Assembly: GCA_963822435.1 (NCBI GenBank)
Contig: CAWGHN010000003.1
Location: 310,001 to 374,000 of the forward strand
DNA from: JAUYQR01 sp963822435
GTDB taxonomy: Bacteria > Pseudomonadota > Alphaproteobacteria > Rhodobacterales > Rhodobacteraceae
DNA: 64,000 nucleotides
Direction of reading: 5' to 3'
The position numbers and the translations under genes are program-made. Position 1 is the first letter of the stretch. Each line of letters begins with the position of its first letter. The notes beneath the pieces were generated by a model. That model made no database searches. It was given only the letters and a program-made list of their open reading frames with translations, and had not been told where the DNA came from. Positions 50,533 through 59,162 of this stretch are shown here, one piece after another.

Positions 50533-53500
50533 GCCAGCACCGCCGCGATGGAATTGCGCCGGGTCAGCCACAGTCCGGCATCGCGCAGGCGTCGGAACAG
50601 GTCTTCCATTGCCGCAAATGCGGCCGGGTTTTCGCGGGCGAGGAAGGCGCGCACGTCGTCACGGCCCAGCGTCGCCTCGTGGTAAAGGTCGAACAGATGT
50701 GGCGGCACCACCTGGGCCAGATGCGCGAAGGCGGCCATGTGGTCGAGCGTGGCGGCGATTTCCGCGGCGCCCCGGTAGCCGTGGTTCATCATGCCCGAAG
50801 CCCAAAGGGGGTTGGCCGCGCGGGCGCGCACCACGCGTGCGATTTCCTCGGTCAGGGTGCGGGCGCGGGGGGTGTCCGGGCGCGTGGCGTCAAGGTGATA
50901 AAGCGTCGGCGCCTGCCCGCCAAGCCGCGCCACGGCAGCGGCAAAGCCAGCCTCGTGCGCGGCGTAATCGGCGGCCATCAGCACGTCGGTTTCCGGCAGG
51001 TCTTGCGGGTGGACGAAGGCATCCGCCGCCTTGACACGCGCCTCGATCCCTTCGCGGTTCAGGGTGGATTGGCCGTCGGTGCCGATTGACCAGGCCGACG
51101 CGCGCAGCCATGCCTCGCCCGCCTCGGCCCGCGCGGCGTCGGTGAAGGTGTCGGCAGCGGTGCCCATGCCAAGCCCGTATTGCCCCGGCGCGGGGCCAAA
51201 GACGCGGGCAGCACGGGCGACATAGGGGTTGTCCTCGGCGGCCTCGTCGCGCAGGGACAGCGCCTCGGCCCCCGCCTCGAACAGTTGCGCAAGGCCGGGG
51301 AACACGTCGCGGAAAAGGCCCGACACCCGCAGCGTCACGTCGATACGGGGCCGCCCGAGCAGCGCCAGCGGGACGATCTCGAACCCCGACACGCGGGCCG
51401 AGCCTTCATCCCAACGGGGGCTAAGGCCGGCGAGGTGCAGCGCCATCGCGAACTCCTCGCCCGCCGTGCGCATGGTGGCCGAGCCCCAGAGATCGACCAC
51501 CAGCCCGCGCGGATAATCGCCGTGGTCTTGCAGGTGGCGGCGGACCAGTTCCTCGGCCAGCTTGACGCCCTGCGCGTGGGCATTGCGCGATGGCACGGCG
51601 CGGGGGTCGACACTGTAGAGGTTGCGCCCGGTCGGCAGCACATCCGACCGCCCGCGATAGGGAGAGCCTGCCGGACCTGGTGCCACACGGCGGCCTGCAA
51701 GGGCGGCCAGCATGCCGTCGCGTTCGCCCACGCCCTGCCCCAGAACGTGCAGCCCGTGGCCGAACTGGCTTTCCTTGATGTCGCAGACAAAGCGGTCGAT
51801 CCGGGTGATCGCCTCGGCAGGCGTGGCATCGGGCGGCAGGCCCAGATCGTCGGCCACGCCCGAGGCGCACGCCTCGTCGCGGATCGCGGCGACAAGACGG
51901 TTGCGGCGGGCGGGATCGAGGCCGTCAGCGGTGGAATACTCGTCGAGCAGGCGTTCCAGCCGACCCATGCCTTCGGGCAGCGAGGCGGCGACCATCGGCG
52001 GCGGCAGGTGGCCAAGGGTCAGCGCGCCGATGCGGCGTTTGGCCTGAGCCGCCTCGCCGGGGTCGTTGACAATGAAGGGGTAGATCACCGGCAGCGCGCC
52101 GATCAGCGCCTCGGGCCAGCAGGCGTCCGACAAGGCGACCGATTTCCCCGGCAGCCATTCCAGCGTGCCATGCGCGCCCATGTGGACGATCGCGTGCAGG
52201 CCCTGCGACCGCAGCCAGAGGTAGAAGGCGACGTAGCCGTGGCGCGGCGTGCGGGAGACGTCGTGGTAATCGTCATCGCGACGGGCAAGATCACCGCGTT
52301 CGGGTTGCAACGCGATGAGGAGGCGGCCCCGGCGGGTGGCGGCGAAGTGGAAGGCGCCGTCGCGGCAGGCGGGGTCGGCCTCCGGCTCGCCCCAGGCTGC
52401 CAGCGCGGTGCGCAGCGACTCAGGCAAGGTTGCGAGGGCAGTTCGATACACGGCCAGCGGCCAGTGGATCGTTTCACACAAGGCCTCCGGCAAAGATGCA
52501 CCCGCCGGCGCGTCATAGCCATCCGCCGCAAGGGTGGACATTAGCGCCTCGGTCGAGGCCAGCGCATCAAGGCCGACGGCATGGGCTATCTGGTGCGCAC
52601 GACCGGGATAGGTGGACAGGACCACGGCCAGCTTGCGGTCGGCGGCAGGGGTGGCGGCAAGACTGTGCCACGCCCGGACGCGGTCGACCACCGCCGCGAT
52701 CCGGCCCGCCTCGGCCCGGTGGCCAAAACGGGAAAACTGCAGGTCGGGGTCGCGCTTGCCGGGGCTTTTGAAACTGACGATGCCCGCAAAAAGCCGCCCG
52801 TCCACCTCGGGCAGCACGACGTGCATGGCAAGGTCGGCGGGGGACAGTCCACGGTCAGACGCCGCCCAGTCACGCTTGCGCGCGGTGGAGAGCGCCACCT
52901 GAAACGCCGGGCAATCGGCTCCGTCGAAGGGGGTGCGGCCATCCTCGCCCTGCGCGGAAAACGCAGTGGCGTTGACGATGGCCACAGGCGGATGTGCCGC
53001 GATGTGGGCACGCAGCCAATCGCCAACGCCCGGTGCTTTCAGGCTGGGCGCAAAGGCGCCGTAGGCCGAAAACCCGGCCTCGCGCAGCGCGGTGATCAGC
53101 GCATCAACCGGCGCGGTATCGCCGGCGGTCAGGTAAGAGCGGTAAAACGCCACCAGAACTGGACGATCACCGCCGGGCGCTGCGACAACCCCGCGCGCGG
53201 GGTCGTAAAAGCCCATGTCGGGCACCGATTTGTCGCCAACGACCGGCCCGGCATAAAGCCCCGCCGCCAGCGCCAGTTGCGCCAGCGCCGCTTGCGCCGC
53301 GACCGCGCCGCCGGCATCGCACAGGTCTTGCAGCCGGCGCAGCGTCGACACCGGCAGGGTTGACAGGGCATCCAGCCGCGCATCGGGCCTGCCATCGGCG
53401 GGCAGCACGGCGAGCGCGATGGACTTGCGCCGCGCCAGATCCTGCAGGGCGGCCAGACCGTAAGACCAATAGGCCTCGCCGCCGATCAGCCGCACGAGAA

Positions 53501-53744
53501 TGGCCTTGGCGCCATGCAGCGTCTTTTCGACATAGGTGTCGACCGAAAGGGGATGCTTCAGCGCGATGATGTTGCCCAGCCGCACAGAAGGCAAGCTGGC
53601 GCGACCGCGTTGCCAGCCCGCCGCGAAAGCGCCCAGGTCACTGTCGGAAAACGACAGCACCACCAGATCGGCCGGGTCTTGCCCGAGATCGAACGGGGTT
53701 TCCGTTTCCTCCAGCCCGTGGCTTTCGCGGAACACGACGTGCAT
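50529..53744 (-). CDS. cobN: Cobaltochelatase large subunit CobN
   Basis: H subunit of the ATP-dependent cobalt chelatase, inserting Co into hydrogenobyrinate diamide, 1071 residues. That is shorter than the about 1270 of P. denitrificans. Conserved blocks include HMGAHGTLEWLPGKSVALSD (about residue 520), GGRSDVLPTGRN-like RGRSDVLPTGRNLYSVDPRAVP and MMNHGYRGAAEIAATLDHM near the C-terminus. The companion AAA subunits CobS and CobT are not in this window. Confidence 0.94.
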   Translation of the reverse strand: MHVVFRESHGLEETETPFDLGQDPADLVVLSFSDSDLGAFAAGWQRGRASLPSVRLGNIIALKHPLSVDTYVEKTLHGAKAILVRLIGGEAYWSYGLAALQDLARRKSIALAVLPADGRPDARLDALSTLPVSTLRRLQDLCDAGGAVAAQAALAQLALAAGLYAGPVVGDKSVPDMGFYDPARGVVAAPGGDRPVLVAFYRSYLTAGDTAPVDALITALREAGFSAYGAFAPSLKAPGVGDWLRAHIAAHPPVAIVNATAFSAQGEDGRTPFDGADCPAFQVALSTARKRDWAASDRGLSPADLAMHVVLPEVDGRLFAGIVSFKSPGKRDPDLQFSRFGHRAEAGRIAAVVDRVRAWHSLAATPAADRKLAVVLSTYPGRAHQIAHAVGLDALASTEALMSTLAADGYDAPAGASLPEALCETIHWPLAVYRTALATLPESLRTALAAWGEPEADPACRDGAFHFAATRRGRLLIALQPERGDLARRDDDYHDVSRTPRHGYVAFYLWLRSQGLHAIVHMGAHGTLEWLPGKSVALSDACWPEALIGALPVIYPFIVNDPGEAAQAKRRIGALTLGHLPPPMVAASLPEGMGRLERLLDEYSTADGLDPARRNRLVAAIRDEACASGVADDLGLPPDATPAEAITRIDRFVCDIKESQFGHGLHVLGQGVGERDGMLAALAGRRVAPGPAGSPYRGRSDVLPTGRNLYSVDPRAVPSRNAHAQGVKLAEELVRRHLQDHGDYPRGLVVDLWGSATMRTAGEEFAMALHLAGLSPRWDEGSARVSGFEIVPLALLGRPRIDVTLRVSGLFRDVFPGLAQLFEAGAEALSLRDEAAEDNPYVARAARVFGPAPGQYGLGMGTAADTFTDAARAEAGEAWLRASAWSIGTDGQSTLNREGIEARVKAADAFVHPQDLPETDVLMAADYAAHEAGFAAAVARLGGQAPTLYHLDATRPDTPRARTLTEEIARVVRARAANPLWASGMMNHGYRGAAEIAATLDHMAAFAHLAQVVPPHLFDLYHEATLGRDDVRAFLARENPAAFAAMEDLFRRLRDAGLWLTRRNSIAAVLA

Positions 53745-53775
53745 CGTTCAGCGCCCCCTTGGGCCTGTGCAGTGC

Positions 53776-53823
53776 AGCCCCCCCCACCCCAGCCCTCCCC
53801 CACAAAGGGGGGCGGGAGGCGCC
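53776..53823. repeat. G/C-rich inverted repeat (second repeat family), copy 2
   Basis: CCCCCCCCACCCCAGCCCTC, CCCCACAAAGGGGGGCGGGA and GGCGCC, similar to 6100-6143, in the cobN-cobW gap. Could form a hairpin in the operon transcript. Confidence 0.6.
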
Positions 53824-53856
53824 ATACAGCGAACCAGGGTGGAAAGCTCGTTCATC

Positions 53857-54891
53857 TCAGGCACCAAGGACCTTGCGGATCGCCGCTTCGTCGATGTCGT
53901 CATGTTCGGCGATCACCACCAGCTGCGACCGGCGCGGCGTGCTGCCCCACGGGCGGTCATACTGCATCCGCACCCGGCCACCGACCGCCTGCACCAGCAT
54001 CCGCATCGGCTTGCCCGCCACCGCGACATGGCCCTTCACCCGCAGGATCTGCTGCTCTTCGGCCAGCCGCACGATGGCGGCGGCCAGCGCCTCGGGATCG
54101 GCCACCTCGGGCAGGTCGACGACGATGGTGTCGAAGTCGTCATGTTCGTGGCCGTCCTCGCCGTCATGATGCGAGGGCCGCGCCGCCAGATCATCCTCGG
54201 CCGCGGCATTGAGGCCAAGGATCAGGCGCGGGTCGATCACGCCTTCGGTCATCGACAGCATCGGCACCGTGCGGGTCATTTCGGCCGAAATCACCGCGCG
54301 CGCGGCGGCCAGCCCGGCCTCGCCGGCGAGATCGGCCTTCGACAGAAGGATCAGGTCGGCGCAGAGGATCTGATCCTCGAACACCTCCGACAGCGGCGTC
54401 TCATGGTCAAGCGAGGGGTCGGCGGCACGCTGGGCATCCACCGCTGCCACATCGGGCGCGAACCGGCCCGCCGCCACGGCCTCGGCATCGGCGAGCGCGA
54501 TGACACCGTCCACCGTGATCCGGCTGCGGATCGCGGGCCAGTCGAACGCCTTGAGCAAGGGCTTCGGCAGTGCCAGACCAGAGGTTTCGATCAGGATGTG
54601 GTCGGGGCGGACGGGCATCGCCATCAGCGCCTCGATCGTGGGGATGAAATCATCGGCGACGGTGCAACAGATGCATCCGTTGGCAAGTTCCACGATGTTT
54701 TCGACGGGGCAATTGTCATCGGCGCAGGATTTCAGGATGTCGCCGTCGACGCCCACGGTGCCAAATTCGTTGACGAGGATCGCGAGGCGCTTGCCCTGCG
54801 GGTTCTGCATCAGGTGGCGGATCAGAGTGGTCTTGCCCGCGCCCAGAAAGCCGGTGATTACGGTGACGGGAATTTTGGTCAGGTCGGTCAT
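53857..54891 (-). CDS. cobW: CobW-family GTP-dependent metallochaperone
   Basis: G3E P-loop GTPase thought to deliver cobalt to CobN(ST), 344 residues. Walker A GFLGAGKTT (about 14), the NEFG and GCICC (metal-binding Cys triad, about 72) motifs, ETSGLALP, and a His/Asp-rich loop HHDGEDGHEHDDFD (about 242). Between DUF1636 (ATGA overlap) and cobN. Confidence 0.93.
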   Translation of the reverse strand: MTDLTKIPVTVITGFLGAGKTTLIRHLMQNPQGKRLAILVNEFGTVGVDGDILKSCADDNCPVENIVELANGCICCTVADDFIPTIEALMAMPVRPDHILIETSGLALPKPLLKAFDWPAIRSRITVDGVIALADAEAVAAGRFAPDVAAVDAQRAADPSLDHETPLSEVFEDQILCADLILLSKADLAGEAGLAAARAVISAEMTRTVPMLSMTEGVIDPRLILGLNAAAEDDLAARPSHHDGEDGHEHDDFDTIVVDLPEVADPEALAAAIVRLAEEQQILRVKGHVAVAGKPMRMLVQAVGGRVRMQYDRPWGSTPRRSQLVVIAEHDDIDEAAIRKVLGA

Positions 54892-55262
54892 TCGGCGGCC
54901 TCTTGCAGGGGAAATTGCGGCGGTACGCGGGCGATGCTTTGCTTGCGGAAGAGGACGGGCCGCTCGCGCCATGGCACGATGCCGTCGGTGGTGGCGGCGT
55001 ATTTCGCAGCCCCGTCCAGAATGTCGGCGGCGTTCTCGGGGCCAAGGCGACCGTAGACGTAGGACCACGCGCCCGGCATCGACAGCGACACCGCGCAGCC
55101 GGTGTTGCAGGCCGACAGACACTCGACCCCAACGATGCGAACACCGTCGGGCGCCCCGGCGGCCACGAGCGCGCGGTGCAGATCGGCGCCGGGCGCGGAC
55201 ATGCCTTCGGGCACGGGCTCGCCCCGCTTGCAGGTTGTGCAGACATAAAGCGTGGCAGTCAT
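54888..55262 (-). CDS. DUF1636 family metal-binding protein
   Basis: 124 residues. Cysteines in CTTC (near residue 8), and VECLSACNTGC (near 47-57) form a thioredoxin-like [2Fe-2S] ferredoxin pattern. Genes of this family commonly sit next to cobW; the job is unproven. First gene after riboswitch 1: ATG 55262, GAGGATTGGG just upstream. Confidence 0.85.
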   Translation of the reverse strand: MTATLYVCTTCKRGEPVPEGMSAPGADLHRALVAAGAPDGVRIVGVECLSACNTGCAVSLSMPGAWSYVYGRLGPENAADILDGAAKYAATTDGIVPWRERPVLFRKQSIARVPPQFPLQEAAE

Positions 55263-55360
55263 GCCCAATCCTCAATCGCCTCGGGGATGCGCCAGAGAAG
55301 GATGCGGCATCGCACCCGTCTGCCGGTCGCGGAACACCCCGTCCGCCGGTTCAGTCACAT

Positions 55361-55540
55361 GTGCTGGCAGGTCTCCCGGCTTGCGGATTGAGGGCGGTTG
55401 CCCAACGGCCCCTCGCCTTCCCACGCTTGCGCGCAGTGGCGTCAGGGACCTTTCCGGTCACGGTCGCGGGGGCGGCTGCGCTTTGGGACTTTCGCCCCTG
55501 TCGCATTCCCTCTTCGCCTGTCATAGACAGGAACCAACAC
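55361..55540 (-). ncRNA. Cobalamin riboswitch 1 (cobW-cobN operon leader)
   Basis: Read on the minus strand. P1 closes GTGTTGG (55540-55534) with CCAGCAC (55367-55361). Between are GAGGGAATGCGAC, AGCGCAGCCGCCCCCGCGAC, GACGCCACTG, GGGAAGGC and the B12 box AGCCGGGAGACCTGCC (55382-55366 region). All are conserved cobalamin-aptamer elements. It controls DUF1636 and the genes after it, ending about 100 bases before ATG 55262. Confidence 0.93.
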
Positions 55541-55547
55541 GCCTTTC

Positions 55548-55576
55548 ACCTGCGCCATGACCGCCATCCTTGTCAA
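55548..55576 (-). promoter_or_regulatory. Promoter of riboswitch 1
   Basis: Minus-strand TTGACA (55576-55571), 17-base spacer, GCAGGT (55553-55548). Transcription would begin at about 55541, the first base of the aptamer's P1 stem. The -35 is consensus while the -10 is G/C-rich. Confidence 0.6.
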
Positions 55577-55590
55577 GGACACGACCGACC

Positions 55591-56238
55591 ATGACCGACA
55601 CCGAACCGACACCCGGCACCGAAACGGACCCAGCCGCCGACCTTGCACGCCACGCCTTGAAGATGGCCAAGAAGAAGGCCGCGCGCGACAAGATCATGGC
55701 GGGCAAAGCGGGCGAGAAAGGGCTGATCATCGTCCACACCGGGGCGGGCAAGGGGAAATCGTCCAGCGGCTTCGGAATGATCCTGCGCTGCGTGGCGCAT
55801 GGCATGCCCTCGGCGGTGGTGCAGTTCATCAAGGGCGCCTGGGACACCGGCGAGCGGCGGCTGCTGACCACGCACTTTGCCGACTTGTGCGAGTTCCACG
55901 CGATGGGCGAGGGCTTCACCTGGGAGACGCAGGACAAGGCGCGCGATATTTCAGCGGCGCGGGCGGGGTGGGAAAAGGCCAAAGAGCTGATCCGCAACCC
56001 CGAAATCCGCATGGTCTTGCTGGACGAAATCAACATCGCCTTGCGCTATGACTATCTGGATATCGACGAGGTTCTGGCCTTCCTCGCGGCGGAAAAACCG
56101 CCGCTGACCCATGTGGTGCTGACCGGGCGCAACGCATCCGAGAAGCTGGTCGAGGCGGCGGACCTTGTGACCGAGATGACGCTGGTGAAGCACCCGTTCC
56201 GGGCGGGCATCAAGGCGCAAGCCGGCGTCGAGTTCTGA
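55591..56238 (+). CDS. cobO: Cob(I)alamin adenosyltransferase CobO
   Basis: Corrinoid adenosyltransferase forming the Co-C bond, 215 residues. P-loop HTGAGKGKSSSGFGMILR (about 47), WETQDKARDI and LLDEINIALRYDYLD. The start is ATG 55591; in-frame GTG/TTG upstream exist. Divergent from riboswitch 1, so its own promoter must overlap riboswitch DNA. Confidence 0.94.
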   Translation: MTDTEPTPGTETDPAADLARHALKMAKKKAARDKIMAGKAGEKGLIIVHTGAGKGKSSSGFGMILRCVAHGMPSAVVQFIKGAWDTGERRLLTTHFADLCEFHAMGEGFTWETQDKARDISAARAGWEKAKELIRNPEIRMVLLDEINIALRYDYLDIDEVLAFLAAEKPPLTHVVLTGRNASEKLVEAADLVTEMTLVKHPFRAGIKAQAGVEF

Positions 56239-56344
56239 CGCCTTTGCCAAAAAAGGGTGCCGCCGTCGGGGGCATCGAGCCCCGCTCGGACGGCTGCTGC
56301 CGCGTGATGCTGTGATGCGGTCAGCTTGACGCCCAGCGCGGAAA

Positions 56345-56422
56345 GGGGGGGGCTGTCCGCCCCCCACGCCAGACGCGTGCCGCGCCTGCCTCCCCCCGAG
56401 GATATTTCCGCAAAGAGGAAGG
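56345..56422 (+). repeat. Dispersed palindromic repeat, copy 4
   Basis: GGGGGGGGCTGTCCGCCCCC hairpin, a 30-base insertion, then TCCCCCCGAGGATATTTCCG and CAAAGAGGAAGG. Its 3' half is identical to the consensus. Confidence 0.8.
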
Positions 56423-56575
56423 GTGCAAGCGCAAGGGGTTGGACACCCCGCCCGCCAGATAGTTCCGGGTGCGAGGTGCCTTCCCCTTTGACGGTCATCG
56501 GCGTCCCCGCCTGTACCGCAAAGACAGGGTGACCGTTCCGGGTAAACCGCGCGTTAACGGCGATCGCCCTTTCTC

Positions 56576-56632
56576 GGCTTCCTCTTTGCGAAAATATCCT
56601 CCGGGGGTCCGGGGGTGGAAAACCCCCGGCGC
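56576..56632 (-). repeat. Dispersed palindromic repeat, copy 5
   Basis: Reads GGCTTCCTCTTTGCGAAAAT, ATCCTCCGGGGGTCCGGGGG and TGGAAAACCCCCGGCG, i.e. inverted relative to copy 4. Directly downstream of the cobQ stop. Confidence 0.8.
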
Positions 56633-56643
56633 CGGGCCGAGGC

Positions 56644-58107
56644 TCAACCCCTTGTGGCCACGGACAGCAACGCCGCGCAATCGACATGGCGCTCCAGATG
56701 GTCGGCCAAGGCATCCAGCGTCGCCTCGACCGTATCGTCATAGCGGCCTGTCCCGGCCTTTGCCCCGAGACCGCCCAGAAACGCAGCCAGAAACGCGGCC
56801 CGAAACCCGTCGGCCGCGAACATGCCGTGCAGATAGCTGCCCATCACCCGGCCATCCGGCCGCATCGCCCCTTCTGGCGCACCCGAGACGTGGAAGAGCG
56901 GCCTTGCACAATCCAGTCCGCCCGTCCGCCCGATGTGGATTTCATACCCCCGCACTGCCTGCCCCGACGCGGCATGAACGGCGGCCGTCTCGGTGACCCG
57001 CTTGTCGGCCGTCATCACCGTTTCAACGTCGAGAAGGCCAAGCCCGGCCACCGAACCGGCGGGACCCTCGATGCCGTGCGGATCGGAAATCACCCGGCCA
57101 AGCATCTGATAGCCGCCGCAAAGCCCCAGCACCCGCGCGCCCCGGCGCAGGGCGGCGGCAAGGTCGATATCCCAGCCTTGGGCGCGCAGGAAGGCGAGGT
57201 CGGCGATGGTGGCCTTGCTGCCCGGCAAGATGATCAGGTCGGCCTCCACCGGCAGGGGCTGGCCGGGTGGAACCATCCGCAGGGTCACTCCCGGTTCCTG
57301 CGCCAGAGGATCGAGGTCGTCGAAATTGGCGATGCGCGACAGGTGCGGCACCGCGATCAGGAAATCACCGGTCCCCCGTGTGCCGCCCAGATCGGCGGCA
57401 TCCTCGGCAGGCAGGCGGTGGGCGTCGGCAAACCACGGCACCACGCCGAAACCTGGCCAGCCGGTGCGGTCCTTGATGAATTGGTAGCCGTCGTCAAAGA
57501 GGCGCGGGTCGCCGCGGAACTTGTTGACAAGAAAGCCGCGGATCATCGCGGCATCGGCCGGGTCGATGACGCTTTGCGTGCCGACCAGTTGCGCGATCAC
57601 CCCGCCGCGGTCGATGTCACCGACCAGCACCACGGGGACCCCCGCCGCGCGGGCAAAGCCCATGTTGGCGATATCGCCCGACCGCAGGTTCACCTCGGCC
57701 GGGCTGCCCGCGCCTTCGACGATCACGAGATCCGCCTCGGCCTGCACGCGGGCGAAACTGTCCAGGACCGGCGCCATCAGGTCAGGCTTCATCCGGGCGT
57801 AATCGCGCGCCTTCACCGTGGCCCAGCGCTGGCCCTGCACGATGACCTGACTGCCGGTTTCGGATTCGGGTTTCAGCAGGACCGGGTTCATGTGGACCGA
57901 AGGCGCCACCCCCGCTGCCCGCGCCTGCAAGGCCTGCGCGCGACCGATCTCACCGCCCGCCGCGACGGCGGCGTTGTTCGACATGTTCTGCGGTTTGAAC
58001 GGCCGCACAGACAGCCCCTGCCGCGCGAACACGCGGCAAAGCCCGGCCACCAGCAGCGACTTGCCGACGTTGGACCCCGCACCCTGGATCATAAGCGTTG
58101 CTGTCAT
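56644..58107 (-). CDS. cobQ: Cobyric acid synthase CobQ
   Basis: Amidates side chains b, d, e and g of adenosylcobyrinate diamide, 487 residues. GSNVGKSLLVAGLCR (Walker-like), FKPQNMSNNA, GDIDRGGVIAQLVGT and glutaminase VLGLCGGYQMLGR (Cys about 325) with GSYLHGMFAAD. ATGA overlap with btuC, so a de novo/salvage step is placed under the import riboswitch. Confidence 0.95.
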   Translation of the reverse strand: MTATLMIQGAGSNVGKSLLVAGLCRVFARQGLSVRPFKPQNMSNNAAVAAGGEIGRAQALQARAAGVAPSVHMNPVLLKPESETGSQVIVQGQRWATVKARDYARMKPDLMAPVLDSFARVQAEADLVIVEGAGSPAEVNLRSGDIANMGFARAAGVPVVLVGDIDRGGVIAQLVGTQSVIDPADAAMIRGFLVNKFRGDPRLFDDGYQFIKDRTGWPGFGVVPWFADAHRLPAEDAADLGGTRGTGDFLIAVPHLSRIANFDDLDPLAQEPGVTLRMVPPGQPLPVEADLIILPGSKATIADLAFLRAQGWDIDLAAALRRGARVLGLCGGYQMLGRVISDPHGIEGPAGSVAGLGLLDVETVMTADKRVTETAAVHAASGQAVRGYEIHIGRTGGLDCARPLFHVSGAPEGAMRPDGRVMGSYLHGMFAADGFRAAFLAAFLGGLGAKAGTGRYDDTVEATLDALADHLERHVDCAALLSVATRG

Positions 58108-59162
58108 GTCCGCCGCGCCATGAGCCAGACGAAGAACACGCCGCCCACAAGCCCCGTTACAATGCCAATCGGCATATCCTCGGGCGCCATCACCACCCGC
58201 GCCACGGTATCCGCCCAGACCAGGAACACCGCGCCGAAGAGGGCCGATAGGGGCAGCACCCGCGCGTTGTCGCCTCCGACGATCAGCCGCACCAGATGCG
58301 GCATCATCAGCCCGACAAAGCCGATGATGCCCGAAAACGCCACCATCACCCCGGTGATCAGCGCCCCCGCGACAAACACCGACAGCCGGAACCGCGCGAC
58401 CGGAATCCCGAGGCTCGCCGCCGTCTCGTCGCCAAGGCTCATCGCGTTGAGCGCCCCGGCGCGCGACCAGAGCCAGAGGCCCGCCGGGATCAGGACAAGG
58501 GTGGGAAACATCAGGTGCGACCATTGCGCAAGACCAAGCCCGCCCAGCATCCAGAACACCACCGTATGCGTGGCCTTCGGATCGCCAAGGAAAATCAGGA
58601 TGTTCGCCCCCGCCATGATGATGAAGCTGACCGCGACGCCTGCCAGCACCAGCCGGTCCGCCGTGGTAGCCCCCGCAAGCTGCGCGACGGCCAGCACCAT
58701 CAGCGTGGCGGCCAGCGCGCCCCCGAACGCCATCAGCGGCACGGTCAGCACGCCAAGGAACAGCCCGGTGTGCAGCAAGGCCGCAATCGCCCCAAACGCG
58801 CCACCCGAGGAAATGCCCAGCAGATGCGGGTCCGCCAGCGGGTTGCGCGTGACCGATTGCAGCGCCGCGCCGGTCAGCCCCAGCCCCGCCCCGACCAAGG
58901 CCGCCAGCACGGCGCGCGGAAAGCGGATATCCCAGACAATCGCCTCGCGCCCCGCCGTCCAGTCCGCCACCATCCAGCCCGGCGCAAGGTGATGCAGCAT
59001 CACCCCCCAGACCGTGCCAAGCGGCACCGACACCGCGCCCACCGACACCGCCACAATGATCGACAGCACGAGTGCGGCAAGCGCCACCAGCGCCAGCCCG
59101 ACGCGCCGCGACTGCCGCATCAGGCGGGCCGGGCGGGCGGTGCTGGCAACAAGGTCGCTCAC
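58104..59162 (-). CDS. btuC: Vitamin B12 ABC transporter permease BtuC-like
   Basis: FecCD/BtuC-family permease, 352 residues, about ten membrane helices. VPLGTVWGVMLHHL, IRFPRAVLAALVGAGLGLTG and DPHLLGISSGGAFGA are family marks; LVRLIVGGDNARVLPLSALFGAV is the ATPase-coupling region. Could be a B12 or cobamide importer because of its riboswitch and cobQ. Confidence 0.9.
   Translation of the reverse strand: MSDLVASTARPARLMRQSRRVGLALVALAALVLSIIVAVSVGAVSVPLGTVWGVMLHHLAPGWMVADWTAGREAIVWDIRFPRAVLAALVGAGLGLTGAALQSVTRNPLADPHLLGISSGGAFGAIAALLHTGLFLGVLTVPLMAFGGALAATLMVLAVAQLAGATTADRLVLAGVAVSFIIMAGANILIFLGDPKATHTVVFWMLGGLGLAQWSHLMFPTLVLIPAGLWLWSRAGALNAMSLGDETAASLGIPVARFRLSVFVAGALITGVMVAFSGIIGFVGLMMPHLVRLIVGGDNARVLPLSALFGAVFLVWADTVARVVMAPEDMPIGIVTGLVGGVFFVWLMARRT

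Larger units (their letters stand above)
56239..56643. other. Intergenic region between cobO and cobQ with two inverted repeat copies
   Basis: 405 bases without a convincing gene. It holds repeat copies 4 (56345-56422) and 5 (56576-56632) in opposite orientation. Short open frames across it are mostly made of repeat sequence. No T-tract terminator for either convergent gene is evident; the inverted pair might serve. Confidence 0.6.
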
